A DNA stretch of 64,000 nt, taken from Sphingomonas brevis. Lineage in GTDB: Bacteria > Pseudomonadota > Alphaproteobacteria > Sphingomonadales > Sphingomonadaceae. The position numbers and the translations under genes are program-made. The stretch is from NCBI RefSeq assembly GCF_023516505.1, contig NZ_JAMGBB010000001.1, forward strand, positions 2,279,001 to 2,343,000, read 5' to 3'. Under the pieces are notes generated by a model that saw nothing but the letters and a program-made list of their open reading frames with translations, was not told the origin of the DNA and did no database searches. Positions 55,319 to 64,000 of this stretch are shown in pieces (within the stretch, counting starts at the first letter, position 1; every line of letters begins with the position of its first letter).

Positions 55319-56493
55319 TGGCCGAAGCCTATATTGTCGAGGCGCTGCGGACCGCAGGTGGCCGGCGCGGCGGGGCTTTACGCGAATGGCACCCGGCCGA
55401 TCTCGGCGCGGCGGTGCTCGACGCGCTGGTGGTGCGGAGCGGCATCGATCCGGCGGCAATCGAGGATGTGATCGTCGGCTGTGTCAGCCAGGTTGGCGAG
55501 CAGAGCTTCCACATCGGACGCAACATGGTGATGGCGTCCGACCTTCCCGACAGCGTTCCGGCGGTCAGCATCGATCGGCAGTGCGGCAGCTCGCAGCAAG
55601 CACTGCATTTCGCCGCCCAGGCGGTGATGAGCGGGACTCAGGACGTTGTGATCGCCGCCGGAGTCGAAAGCATGACCCGCGTGCCGATGGGAACGCCGGT
55701 GATTCTGCCGATGCAGGCCGGGATCGGCATCGGTCCGTGGCCGCAATCGATCAAGGGGCGCTACGGCGTCGACCAGTTCAGCCAGTTCACCGGCGCCGAA
55801 ATGATGGCGCAAATCTACGGATTTGACCGGGAGGAATTGGATCGCTTCGCCCTGTCGAGCCACCAGAAGGCTGCGGCGGCGACCGAAGGTGAAGCGTTCG
55901 AACGCGAGATCGTGATCGTCGAGGGACTCGACAAGGAAGGGAATGCTCGCCGCCACGACCGCGACGAGGGCATCCGCCCCGACGCCAGCCTTGAGGCGCT
56001 GGCCGAGTTGAAGACTGTCGCACCGGACGGGATGATTACCGCCGGCAACGCCAGCCAGGTCTGCGACGGTGCGTCGGGCGTGCTGGTGGTTTCAGCAGCG
56101 GCGCTGAAGCGGCACGGGCTGACGCCGCTGGCAAGGATCGACAATCTGACGGTCACCGCCGGCGATCCGGTGATCATGTTGCAGGAGCCGATCCCGGCCA
56201 CTCGGCGGGCGCTGGAACGGTCCGGCCGCAAGCTCGACGAAATCGATCTTTACGAGGTCAACGAGGCGTTCGCGCCGGTGCCGCTGGCGTGGCTGAACGA
56301 GCTCGATGCCGATCCCGACAGGCTCAACGTCAATGGCGGCGCGATCGCGCTTGGCCATCCGCTGGGCGCGAGCGGAACCAAGCTGATGGCGACCCTCGTC
56401 CATGGGCTTCGAGCACGCGGCAAGAGGTTCGGCCTGCAGACGATGTGCGAGGGTGGCGGGATCGCCAATGTGACGATCGTCGAGGCGCTTTGA
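55318..56493 (+). CDS. Thiolase (acetyl-CoA acyltransferase-like)
   Basis: A 391-residue thiolase with Cys in SIDRQCGSSQQALH, His in AIALGHPLGASGTKL and second Cys in TMCEGGGIAN. The QCGSSQQ active-site region differs from PaaJ-type CGSGLDA, so this is a different subgroup, closer to lipid or acetoacetyl-CoA type thiolases. ATG 55318 overlaps the manA stop as TGATG. Its presence in a sugar operon is odd and not explained by chemistry. Confidence 0.88.
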   Translation: MAEAYIVEALRTAGGRRGGALREWHPADLGAAVLDALVVRSGIDPAAIEDVIVGCVSQVGEQSFHIGRNMVMASDLPDSVPAVSIDRQCGSSQQALHFAAQAVMSGTQDVVIAAGVESMTRVPMGTPVILPMQAGIGIGPWPQSIKGRYGVDQFSQFTGAEMMAQIYGFDREELDRFALSSHQKAAAATEGEAFEREIVIVEGLDKEGNARRHDRDEGIRPDASLEALAELKTVAPDGMITAGNASQVCDGASGVLVVSAAALKRHGLTPLARIDNLTVTAGDPVIMLQEPIPATRRALERSGRKLDEIDLYEVNEAFAPVPLAWLNELDADPDRLNVNGGAIALGHPLGASGTKLMATLVHGLRARGKRFGLQTMCEGGGIANVTIVEAL

Positions 56494-56495
56494 TC

Positions 56496-59400
56496 TCAGT
56501 GGAAGTCGCGCGACTTTGGCAGGATGCGGGCATTGCGCGGATGGCCATGGCGCGGATCGGGCCCATTGCGCGGTCCATCGGCGGGCGACATCGGCGTGCG
56601 CATCGGCTGGTCGCCGGTCAGCTGATTCAATAGCGCACTGCGGTCAAACACGCGGCGGGCGATGAGGTGCATTACTCCTTCCTTGCTGCGCTGGATTTCG
56701 CCTTCGACCTCCATCAGCCGGGCAGCCATCACCTCGCGCCGGTAGCGCTCGAAATCGCGCGCCCATAGCAGCACGTTGGTGATTCCGGTTTCATCTTCCA
56801 GCGTGAGGAAGAGGGCATTGCCCTTGCCCGGCCGCTGCCGGATCAGGACGACGCCAGCTACGCGCTCGATCCGCCCGTTCCGGGCATTGGATGCGCCGGC
56901 GCAACTGAGCACGCCTTCGCTATCGAGGGCCTGGCGCAGGAACTGCATCGGATGGCCCTTCAGTGACAGGCGCGTGACCTGGTAATCGGTCACCACTTCT
57001 TCCGGTAGCGGCATCGCCGGCAGCCCGGCATCCCTTTCCTTGCCCAGTTCGGCTGCCTCGGCATGGGCGAACAGCGGCAGCACGCCCTGCGGCGTGCGCC
57101 GCGCTTCCCATAAAGCGTCGCGCCGCTTGAGATCGATCGACCCAAAGGCATCGGCATCGGCCAGCAAATGTAACGCCCGCGACGGCAGCCCGGCGCGCTG
57201 GGTCAATTGCTCGACCTGGGTGAAGCCCGCGCCCCGTGCGGCAACCAGTTTCTCCGCCCATTCCTTGCGGAAACCGTCGACCTGGCGAAAGCCGAGCCGG
57301 ATCGCATGGCCGCCATCCTCTTGGCCCTCGAGCAGATTGTCATAGTCGCTGGCGTTGATGTCGGGGGGGCGCACTTCGACCCCATGTTCGGTCGCATCGC
57401 GAACCAGCTGGGCGGGCGCGTAGAAACCCATTGGCTGCGAGTTCAAAAGGCCGCAGGTGAACACCGCGGGATGGTGGCACTTCAGCCATGCCGAGACATA
57501 GACCAGCTTGGCGAAGCTTTGGGCGTGGCTTTCGGGAAAGCCGTAGCTGCCGAACCCCTTGATCTGGTTGTAGCAGCGCTTGGCGAAGTCGCGGCCGTAG
57601 CCGCGGCGGACCATCCCCTCGACCATCTTCGATTCATATTGATGGATGGTACCGAGATTGCGGAAGGTGGCCATGGCGCGGCGGAGGCCGTTGGCCTCAT
57701 CGGGGGTAAAGCCGGCGGCGACAATGGCGATCTTCATCGCCTGTTCCTGGAACAGGGGCACGCCGAAGGTGCGGCCGAGCACCTCCTGCAGTTCGTCCGG
57801 CGGATGGGGCGGGCCCGGTGACGGCAGCTCGACCTCTTCCTCTCCGTTACGGCGGCGGAGATAGGGGTGGACCATGTCGCCTTCGATCGGTCCCGGACGA
57901 ACCAGTGCCACCTCGATCACCAGATCGTAGAAGCAACGCGGCTTGAGGCGCGGCAGCATGTTGATCTGCGCCCGGCTTTCGACCTGGAACACCCCGATGC
58001 TGTCGCCCTGGCAGAGCATGTTATAGACCGCCGGATCTTCGGGCGGGACGGTATCAAGCTGCCAGTCACCGAGCCCGCCCAACCGCATCAAATCGAAGCT
58101 CTTGCGGATGCAGGTCAGCATGCCGAGCGCCAGCACATCGACCTTCATCAGCCCCAGCGCATCGATATCGTCCTTGTCCCATTCGATGAAGGTGCGATCC
58201 ACCATCGCCGCATTGTGGATCGGCACGATCTCGTCGAGCCGGCCTTCGGTCAGCACATAGCCGCCGACATGCTGCGACAAATGGCGGGGGAATTGGATCA
58301 GCCGGTCGACGATTGCCTTCAGCCGCGCGATTTCCGGATTGGCGAGCGTCAGCCCGGCCTCGCCGTAGCGATCCTCCTCCAGATCATTTTCGAAGCTGCC
58401 CCAGATAGTGCGGGCGAGCCGGGCGGTGACATCTTCCGAAAGACCGAGCGCCTTGCCGGCTTCGCGAACCGTACTGCGCGAGCGATAATGAATCACCGTC
58501 GCGGCGATCCCCGCCCGCTCGCGACCGTAACGGCGATAGACATATTGCATCACCTCCTCGCGCCGTTCGTGCTCGAAATCGACGTCGATGTCGGGCGGCT
58601 CGCGGCGTTCTTCGGACAGGAAGCGGGTGAACAGGAGGTTGTTCTCGACCGGGTCGATCGGGGTGATGCCGAGCAGGTAGCAGACCAGCGAATTGGCCGC
58701 CGACCCGCGTCCCTGACAGAGGATCGGCGGGTCCTGCTCGCGCGCATATTTCACAATGTCGTGAACGGTGAGGAAGTAATTTGCATATTGGCACTTGCGG
58801 ATCAGGCCGAACTCCTCGTCCAGCACCTTTCGCCATTTGCTCGGCAAGCCGTCGGGAAAACGGCGGTTGGCCTCTTTCACCACCAGATTTTCGAGCCAGC
58901 CCTGCGCGGTCCAGCCATAGGGCACCGGCTCGTGCGGATATTCATAGCGCAGTTCGTCGAGCTTGAAGTGGATGCGGGAAAGAAAGTCGAGGCTTTCCGT
59001 GACCGCTTCAGGACAGTCGCGGAACAACCGGACCATTTCTTGCGGAGATTTCAAATGCCGCTCGGCGTTGGCGGCGAGCAGCCGTCCCGCGGACTGGATC
59101 GTCACGCCTTCGCGAATACAGGTCACGACGTCGTGCAAAGGCCGGTCGCCGGGCGAAGCGTAAAGCGCGTCGTTGGTCGCCAGCAGCGGAATGCCGATCC
59201 GCTCCGCCAGCCGTTTCAGTTTCGCAAGCTGGCGCCGATCGCTGCCCCGATGCGGCATCGCCGCGCCCAGCCACACCGCTTCGGGCCGCGCATCGGCCAG
59301 GCGCCGGAGCAGGAATTCATGGCTTTCATCGGCCATCACGATCAGCAACAGATCTTCGGCATGAGCGAGCAAGTCGGCGAAATGGAGGGTGCAATCGCCC

Positions 59401-59738
59401 TTTTCCGCCCGGCGGTTGCCGAGGGTCAGCAGCCGGGTCAGACGGCCCCATCCATGGCGCGTCGCCGGATAGGCGATGATGTCCGGGGTCGCGTCTGCGA
59501 AGACCAGGCGAGCCCCGACGATCAGCCTGAAGCCGATTTCCTCCGGCGTCATTCGGGCTTGCTCGCAAGTATCGTTGAGTGCGCTCCAGGCGCGAACTAC
59601 TCCGGCGACGCTGTTTCGGTCGGCAATGCCGATGCCTTTCATGTTCAGCTCCAACGCCCGGCCGACCATGTCCGCCGGATGCGAAGCGCCGCGCAGGAAG
59701 GAATAGTTGGTCGCGGCGACGAGCTCGGCGAAACTCAT
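56496..59738 (-). CDS. dnaE2: Error-prone DNA polymerase DnaE2
   Basis: A 1080-residue C-family polymerase. The PHP domain is at 1-70 (AATNYSFLRGASHPADMVGR), the palm has PDIDVDFEHERREEVMQYVY and DKDDIDALGLMKVDVLALGM, and a C-terminal OB domain ends the protein. It acts in SOS mutagenesis with ImuA and ImuB. ATG 59738 overlaps the imuB stop as ATGA. No error-checking exonuclease gene is adjacent. Confidence 0.96.
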   Translation of the reverse strand: MSFAELVAATNYSFLRGASHPADMVGRALELNMKGIGIADRNSVAGVVRAWSALNDTCEQARMTPEEIGFRLIVGARLVFADATPDIIAYPATRHGWGRLTRLLTLGNRRAEKGDCTLHFADLLAHAEDLLLIVMADESHEFLLRRLADARPEAVWLGAAMPHRGSDRRQLAKLKRLAERIGIPLLATNDALYASPGDRPLHDVVTCIREGVTIQSAGRLLAANAERHLKSPQEMVRLFRDCPEAVTESLDFLSRIHFKLDELRYEYPHEPVPYGWTAQGWLENLVVKEANRRFPDGLPSKWRKVLDEEFGLIRKCQYANYFLTVHDIVKYAREQDPPILCQGRGSAANSLVCYLLGITPIDPVENNLLFTRFLSEERREPPDIDVDFEHERREEVMQYVYRRYGRERAGIAATVIHYRSRSTVREAGKALGLSEDVTARLARTIWGSFENDLEEDRYGEAGLTLANPEIARLKAIVDRLIQFPRHLSQHVGGYVLTEGRLDEIVPIHNAAMVDRTFIEWDKDDIDALGLMKVDVLALGMLTCIRKSFDLMRLGGLGDWQLDTVPPEDPAVYNMLCQGDSIGVFQVESRAQINMLPRLKPRCFYDLVIEVALVRPGPIEGDMVHPYLRRRNGEEEVELPSPGPPHPPDELQEVLGRTFGVPLFQEQAMKIAIVAAGFTPDEANGLRRAMATFRNLGTIHQYESKMVEGMVRRGYGRDFAKRCYNQIKGFGSYGFPESHAQSFAKLVYVSAWLKCHHPAVFTCGLLNSQPMGFYAPAQLVRDATEHGVEVRPPDINASDYDNLLEGQEDGGHAIRLGFRQVDGFRKEWAEKLVAARGAGFTQVEQLTQRAGLPSRALHLLADADAFGSIDLKRRDALWEARRTPQGVLPLFAHAEAAELGKERDAGLPAMPLPEEVVTDYQVTRLSLKGHPMQFLRQALDSEGVLSCAGASNARNGRIERVAGVVLIRQRPGKGNALFLTLEDETGITNVLLWARDFERYRREVMAARLMEVEGEIQRSKEGVMHLIARRVFDRSALLNQLTGDQPMRTPMSPADGPRNGPDPRHGHPRNARILPKSRDFH

Positions 59739-61264
59739 GCGAACAGGCCGTGCAGATACCATTGCGGCTGAGGCTTTTCGTCGAACAAGCCATGGCGGAA
59801 GACCCAGAAGCGGCGGCCGCGCGCATCTTCGACCCGGTAATAGTCACGGGTCAGGCCGGCCTTGTCGACTGCGCCGTCCTTGCGCTTCCACCATTCGGAC
59901 GCGATCCGCTCCGGCCCCTCGAATCGCTTGATGAAGTGATCCTTGCGGCGCCAGCGGAAGCGTCGCGGCGGGCCGTCGGGCACTAAAGCCATAACCTCGA
60001 TCGGCTGCGGCGGATCGAACAAGTGAAGCGGGCGCAGCGGCGGTTCGCCGGGCGCCGGCTGGGGCCAGGAAGCACTGGGCTCGCCGATCTCGACCGCCGG
60101 CAAAGCGAGCTGCATCTGCTCGGGAATGTGGGTGTCGCGGGCGACGAACCGCTGGACCCGGCCACGTCCCAGGCGAGTAGCGATCTGGTCGATCAGGGCC
60201 GCGACCTTGGCTTCCTTCGCCGCGCCGCCTTCCAGGCTTAGCTGGGTGAGGGCCAGCGGTTCGGTGGCCGGTACCGCCAGGCGGATGAGATCGAAGCCGA
60301 AACCGGGATCGATCGGGTCATTAAGGCCTTCGATCCGCTCATTCATCAGCCGGATGATCAGTGCCGGATCGCGGTTCGGCTGGCTGGTTTCGACGACAAG
60401 CAGGCGGACCAGCCCGTCGCTGCGAAAGAAGAAGGCCTCGAATCGCCGTCCACCCTCGTGCCTTTGCTCCAACTGCCAACCGATTTCGGCGGCCAGCTCG
60501 CCCAACACGGCAATCGCATATTCGGTGCGCGCCACCGGCTCGGCGAAGCGCCGTTCGGCAAGGATCGGAGCGAGGGGAATGCGCGGCTCGATCGGCCTGG
60601 CGGCCTCCCCAAGCATTTCCCGCAACGCGGTAACCGCCTCGGCTCCAAAGCGGGCAGCGATGGCGCTCATTGGTCGCCTGGCCAATTCGCCGACCGTTTT
60701 GAGCCCGGCGCGAAGCAGGCCTTGCGTCGTGTCCGGTGCCAGCTCCAGCGCCGCCACCGGCAACCGCCGAATCGCCGCCGCCTCATCCTTGGCGGGAACG
60801 GCCTGATATCTTGCCAGGGCATGGGCCGCCCTGGGCGTATCGGCGAACGCCAGCCGTACCGTCATTCGAAGCGTCGCCATGCGGGCCTCGACATCGGTTG
60901 CCAGCCCTTTCTCGCCGCCAAGCAAATGGCTGCAGCCGGTGACATCGAGGATCAGCCCGTAGGGAGGGTCCAGTGCGACCATCGGCGTATAGCGGATGCA
61001 GCCATCGGCCAGCCGTTCGAGCCAGGCGCGATCAGCCGCTTCGTCCTGCTCGACCGCTTCCAGCAGCGGCACCCGCGCCCGCGCATCGGCCAGCGCCATG
61101 CCCTGTTCCAGCCCCAGCGATCGCGCCGCCTGATCGACTGCCGCCAGGCGCAGCGCTCCCTTCACCTTGCGGGCGAAGGCAAGCGGGACTTCAGGCGCTA
61201 AGCCGCAATTCGGCTGACGCCGCAGCCGGTCGGCCGGCAGGAAGGGAAAACACAGCGCCAACAT
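59735..61264 (-). CDS. imuB: ImuB, Y-family-like polymerase adaptor
   Basis: A 509-residue protein with the Y-family polymerase fold but without the usual acidic catalytic triad, as in ImuB. MLALCFPFLPADRLRR starts it, and PLLEAVEQDEAADRAWLERL, GLILDVTGCSHLLGGEKGL and VGELARRPMSAIAARFGAEA follow. ImuB links DnaE2 to the sliding clamp. ATG 61264 is used because upstream codons lie in imuA's shadow. It overlaps imuA by 74 bases. Confidence 0.94.
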   Translation of the reverse strand: MLALCFPFLPADRLRRQPNCGLAPEVPLAFARKVKGALRLAAVDQAARSLGLEQGMALADARARVPLLEAVEQDEAADRAWLERLADGCIRYTPMVALDPPYGLILDVTGCSHLLGGEKGLATDVEARMATLRMTVRLAFADTPRAAHALARYQAVPAKDEAAAIRRLPVAALELAPDTTQGLLRAGLKTVGELARRPMSAIAARFGAEAVTALREMLGEAARPIEPRIPLAPILAERRFAEPVARTEYAIAVLGELAAEIGWQLEQRHEGGRRFEAFFFRSDGLVRLLVVETSQPNRDPALIIRLMNERIEGLNDPIDPGFGFDLIRLAVPATEPLALTQLSLEGGAAKEAKVAALIDQIATRLGRGRVQRFVARDTHIPEQMQLALPAVEIGEPSASWPQPAPGEPPLRPLHLFDPPQPIEVMALVPDGPPRRFRWRRKDHFIKRFEGPERIASEWWKRKDGAVDKAGLTRDYYRVEDARGRRFWVFRHGLFDEKPQPQWYLHGLFA

Positions 61265-61982
61265 GCGCCGGCTCTCGGAAGATGATTTGGTCACGATCCC
61301 ACTCCAGGCGCCAGCGCATGCCCGAAGGCCCGGCGCGACGGCGCAGCAATTCGATTTCGAACATCGGCGGCCCGGGCGCATTGGCCTCCAACGGGCGTGA
61401 CGGCGCCGCACCGACCGACCAGCGCGTGTCGGCCGCACTGGGCAGCGGTTCCGCTTCCAGCCGCAGCATGAACAGGGTCACCCCCGATTGCTCGGTGGCC
61501 AGCGCCAGCCGCCGGCTGACGGTTAGATCGAGCTCGGGGCATTTGCCCCAACATTCAACCACCAACGCCTTAAGGCCGGAACATCGCGCCGCATCGGCCG
61601 CGCTTTTGAGCAGCCCTTTAGTGTCCGGAGCGATTCCCAGCACCAGCGCATCCGGCTCGCCGCCCAATTCGATGAGGCCGGGAGAATGGATAAAGCCGCC
61701 ATGCCGCTCGGCCTTGTCGCTGCGCAGCCAGAAGATCGGCGTTTGGCGGCCTCCGGTCCTGAGTGCGAGCATCGCCGCGAAGCCAGCGGCGCTCGGTCCA
61801 TCCGCGGCCTCGGCTGCAAACAGCTCATGCACTCGGCCCCGCGCCAAACCGCCATCCAGCGCGGCGTCGAGCGCCATATGACCGGTCGCCACCCGCCGGT
61901 CGGCGGACAGCAGCCTGCCTCCGGCAATCAAGGCCAGATTCCGCCTGATCACAGCAAGAGAATCAACCGACTCGCGCATCAT
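61191..61982 (-). CDS. imuA: ImuA, SOS mutagenesis factor
   Basis: A 263-residue RecA-like protein with a degenerate nucleotide-binding region (LDGGLARGRVHELFA). It carries further RecA-like strands (PIFWLRSD; KALVVECWGKCPELDLTVSRRL) and is the first gene of imuA-imuB-dnaE2. ATG 61982 lies two bases from a LexA box. It inhibits or tunes recombination and promotes DnaE2-dependent mutagenesis. Confidence 0.92.
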   Translation of the reverse strand: MMRESVDSLAVIRRNLALIAGGRLLSADRRVATGHMALDAALDGGLARGRVHELFAAEAADGPSAAGFAAMLALRTGGRQTPIFWLRSDKAERHGGFIHSPGLIELGGEPDALVLGIAPDTKGLLKSAADAARCSGLKALVVECWGKCPELDLTVSRRLALATEQSGVTLFMLRLEAEPLPSAADTRWSVGAAPSRPLEANAPGPPMFEIELLRRRAGPSGMRWRLEWDRDQIIFREPAHVGAVFSLPAGRPAAASAELRLSA

Positions 61983-61984
61983 AT

Positions 61985-61999
61985 GTTCCTGATTTGTTC
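61985..61999. promoter_or_regulatory. LexA operator
   Basis: GTTC-CTGATTT-GTTC is an exact match to the alphaproteobacterial LexA box GTTC-N7-GTTC. It sits just upstream of imuA, the known target of SOS repression. Confidence 0.92.
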
Positions 62000-62241
62000 T
62001 CAGGTGCGCTTCGGCCTGCGAAGAGTCAAGCGGATGGATTTGCGAGGATGCGGTAGCCGACGCGCGCGAGACGCCCCGTCATTCGCAAGCCGATCGACCT
62101 CGAGGAACTGATGCCCAGGATTGCCTGACGCTTGAACCGGAAAATGGCGCCTTCAACTCAGACATGGAAGCCGGTCTCCATGTCCCCGATGGCTTTCTCG
62201 ACATGACGTGACCGCCTGCCACCTTTTGCCGACAGTCGAGC

Positions 62242-62391
62242 TTAGTCCCGCCGCTGGTCCTTACGCCTATTTTCCTTCCGCCGGTCACCCTCGGCCGGGA
62301 TATGACGTGCATCGCCGCCCTTCCGCCTGTCGTCACTCCTGCGGTCTTCGCCATTGCGGCGGTCAGGCGCTTCCTTGCCAACTTCAGCCAT
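62242..62391 (-). CDS. Tiny charged protein with DRR repeats
   Basis: A 49-residue protein, MAEVGKEAPDRRNGEDRRSD at the start, with further (D)DRRK and DRRKENRRKDQRRD repeats. It is very basic and acidic, without hydrophobic residues, so it is likely disordered. GGGAGGGGAG just upstream of ATG 62391 supports translation. The gene was too short for usual length cut-offs. Repeated RRxxxDRR patterns occur in many proteobacterial tails, with unknown role. Confidence 0.6.
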   Translation of the reverse strand: MAEVGKEAPDRRNGEDRRSDDRRKGGDARHIPAEGDRRKENRRKDQRRD

Positions 62392-62453
62392 GGGTCTCCC
62401 CTCCCGTTGGACCGAGTATTTGGAGAAAGCGCTGCTGCTATTTAAGTGTCAAG

Positions 62454-62487
62454 CTATAGACCGCTTTCCATCCATTGGGGACATTGG
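62454..62487 (-). repeat. Dispersed repeat, copy 7
   Basis: On the minus strand it contains CCCCAATGGATGGAAAGCGG, matching the core of the left-flank repeat. It lies just after the rhodanese stop, about 57 kb from the first group. Confidence 0.7.
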
Positions 62488-62490
62488 CGT

Positions 62491-62928
62491 TCAATATATG
62501 ACCTCGGCCAATTGGGTGGCATTGGCGCTGCCGAAGCCAGTTTCCAGTTTGAATCCTTCGTCGATCCATCCGGTAATGCCGCCGGCCATGACCTTTACCG
62601 GAAGACCGAGCCGGGCGAGCCTGAGCGCACCTCTGGCTGCGCCATTGCAATGCGGGCCCGCGCAGTAAGTGACGAACAGCGTGCCTTCGGGCCATTCGCG
62701 CATCCTCGATCCGATGATCTTGCCATGCGGCAGGTTGATCGCACCCGGCACATGTCCTGCGGCAAAGAGTGCGGGGCCACGTACGTCCAGCAGCACGAAA
62801 CCAGGTGAGCCCGAGGAAAGCGCGTCATGAACATCCCAGCAATCGGTCTCGAACGTAAACTCTGCCTCGAAGTGGGCCTGCGCGACTTGGGGAGGAGCGG
62901 CGCGTACGGCCGTGACGGAATTGGACAA
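62491..62928 (-). CDS. Rhodanese-domain protein
   Basis: A 145-residue single-domain sulfurtransferase-like protein. PGFVLLDVRGPALFAAGHVP and GAINLPHGKIIG are the rhodanese core, with YCAGPHCNGAARGALRLARL as the active-site loop (Cys present). The start is TTG 62928, five bases after AGGAGAT. It could move sulfur to acceptors or sense cyanide or thiols; no partner is adjacent. Confidence 0.88.
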   Translation of the reverse strand: MSNSVTAVRAAPPQVAQAHFEAEFTFETDCWDVHDALSSGSPGFVLLDVRGPALFAAGHVPGAINLPHGKIIGSRMREWPEGTLFVTYCAGPHCNGAARGALRLARLGLPVKVMAGGITGWIDEGFKLETGFGSANATQLAEVIY

Positions 62929-63051
62929 CGACGATCTCCTTCAAATTGTGTCGCGGGGCCTAATCGCCGGTCGCAGCCAAGGCTAATCAATCTGCCAGCG
63001 GGTCCGATAAGCGATATTTATCCGTGCGCGGCTACAAGCGTCGGCCCTTCG

Positions 63052-63585
63052 CTAAAAGCGCATCGCCATGGTGACTCCACCTCCATGGGCGTCTCCCCAC
63101 GGGAGCCATTGCACCCCTTCATCCTTCGGGCTGGTCAATAGAAAGCCCGCGGCTTCGCCGATTGCGGCGCCCACTATCACATCATGTACGAAATGCTTGT
63201 CGGCCTTGACGCGGGCTACTCCGACGAATGCGGCGACTGCGTGGGCGGGGAGGCCGATTTCCCAGCCGTAACGCTTTTGCAGCGTTGCCGCCGCCGCAAA
63301 GCTTGAAGACGTGTGGCCGGATGGAAAGCTTTTGTCGTCGCTTTCGTCAGGACGCTCTTCGTGGACAATGTGCTTCAGGCTGAAGGTGACGGCATAGGAA
63401 GCGCCAAGCGAGAAGGCAGCCTGTTTAGTGCCCTGCCAGTCGCCCTGAACAGTTGGAAGGCCGAGCGCCGTCAGGACAAGCGCATCGCGGCCGATGTCGC
63501 TGGCAGTTCCCCAGCCCTTGTCGCTTGCTTGGGCGGGAGAGGCCAGGAGCAATGCTGCGCCGATTGAAATAACCAGGCGGGACAT
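63052..63585 (-). CDS. PAP2-family phosphatase
   Basis: A 177-residue protein with signal peptide (MSRLVISIGAALLLASPAQA). The acid-phosphatase motifs are KHIVHEERP, PSGHTSSSFAAA and RVKADKHFVHDVIVG. The single-domain, soluble form suggests a periplasmic phosphatase or lipid-phosphate phosphatase tethered by a helix. Substrate unknown. Confidence 0.9.
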   Translation of the reverse strand: MSRLVISIGAALLLASPAQASDKGWGTASDIGRDALVLTALGLPTVQGDWQGTKQAAFSLGASYAVTFSLKHIVHEERPDESDDKSFPSGHTSSSFAAAATLQKRYGWEIGLPAHAVAAFVGVARVKADKHFVHDVIVGAAIGEAAGFLLTSPKDEGVQWLPWGDAHGGGVTMAMRF

Positions 63586-63687
63586 CTGCTACACATACAC
63601 CATTGCCGAGCAGTTGCGGAGGACCATGTTGCGACGCTTCGGGATGGCATTTCGCCATGCGCAAACGGTCAAATCTCCTTTCACCCG

Positions 63688-63719
63688 ATGACCGCAATGG
63701 GTGACAAGCGGACGCTATT
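63688..63719 (+). repeat. Dispersed repeat, copy 8
   Basis: ATGACCGCAATGGGTGACAA followed by GCGGACGCTATT. Compared with the core, the second G of GTGG is altered to A (GTGACAAGCGG). It is intergenic. Confidence 0.75.
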
Positions 63720-63856
63720 GAACCGCGTCCAGGAGCTCCGGTGAAATCCCAATATCGGGCGTCCGCGATCGATCCTAGGCCGACGGGATTACGGCCAAGC
63801 GAACCATATCTAGCCCGCGGCCAAGTTCGCGATGCATTCCTCCCGAGAGAGAAGCG

Positions 63857-64000
63857 ATGGCTCACGCCCAAAGCCCGAACCGGGAATTCGCCGTAGGACC
63901 GATCGAGCGTGGCAGCGCAACCTTCAGCATCGAGGAGCTGGAGACCGGCTTAAGGACGCTTGGCCGGCGCGATGGCGATCTTAAGGATTTCTGGGATCAG
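63857..64000 (+). CDS. Hypothetical protein (partial, right edge)
   Basis: An open frame of 48 codons from ATG 63857 to the window end, preceded by GAGAGAAG. The visible part (FAVGPIERGSATFSIEELET, then GLRTLGRRDGDLKDFWDQ) has no recognised family. The C-terminus is outside the window. Confidence 0.45.
   Translation, partial: MAHAQSPNREFAVGPIERGSATFSIEELETGLRTLGRRDGDLKDFWDQ

Noticed and set aside
57867-59771. Long plus-strand frame opposite dnaE2
   Set aside because: Shadow frame; the minus strand has clear polymerase motifs and SOS operon context.
61983-62241. Apparent fragments of a small gene between imuA and the 49-residue gene
   Set aside because: A minus-strand frame interrupted by stops gives short helical stretches, but no homology could be recognised and the evidence is too weak to call a pseudogene.
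63494-63691. Plus-strand frame before the right-edge gene
   Set aside because: Begins antisense within the PAP2 gene and ends at the repeat copy; composition is not protein-like.

Overview
The window is high-G+C, densely packed bacterial chromosome, most consistent with an alphaproteobacterium of the Sphingomonadales. The evidence is the alphaproteobacterial-type ClpXP adaptor SspB, a UPF0314/DUF2585 protein, an imuA-imuB-dnaE2 mutasome under a GTTC-N7-GTTC LexA box, a TonB-dependent receptor, HWE/HisKA_2 and LytTR signalling genes, and many 4-bp stop/start overlaps. No rRNA, CRISPR array, insertion sequence or prophage was seen.

Left flank (1 to about 5.5 kb): visibly less G+C-rich, with short hypothetical genes, a MerR-like regulator cut by the window edge, a DEDDh exonuclease, and a response regulator/HWE kinase pair. 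A dispersed 30-bp palindromic repeat recurs between these genes. The flank ends at tRNA-Ser(GCU), whose 3' end points into it, so it may be an island or a decayed island edge. Two further copies of the repeat lie at 62.4-63.7 kb, and none was noticed in the core between.

Core housekeeping (5.6-25.7 kb): Crp-like regulator, pyrC, ygfZ, a cyclase, acnA, an NRAMP-related transporter beside a CorA-type Mg transporter, fumC, sspB, a membrane LytTR protein, hinT, an amino-acid permease, an adenosine-kinase-like PfkB enzyme, queG and a Nat-type ABC exporter.

Middle (25.7-40.7 kb): tandem PEP-mutase-like genes plus a VOC protein, a LytS/LytR-type pair, an HD-domain protein behind a perfect palindrome, an M1 aminopeptidase lipoprotein, a short YadA-like trimeric autotransporter, a GGDEF-EAL protein, a TonB-dependent receptor and a hybrid histidine kinase.

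Aromatic block (40.8-50.8 kb): flavin reductase, then phhB, an MHS-type MFS transporter and phhA on the minus strand. Between the transporter and phhA sits what looks like a complete ribosome-mediated attenuator: a 29-codon leader peptide with adjacent Tyr codons, an antiterminator and a terminator. The divergent strand carries hpd, paaI, a thiolase and paaD. Next is an aro operon (class II DAHP synthase, aroA and an unusually short aroC). Together these genes make chorismate, convert Phe to Tyr, and start aromatic amino-acid catabolism.

Right part (50.9-64 kb): a translationally coupled operon of GT4 glycosyltransferase/alpha-toroid fusion, GH130 mannoside phosphorylase-like enzyme, ManA and a thiolase. 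This is a plausible, poorly described mannosyl-glycan synthesis and recycling module. It is followed by dnaE2-imuB-imuA, a tiny charged protein, a rhodanese, a PAP2 phosphatase and a gene cut by the right edge.
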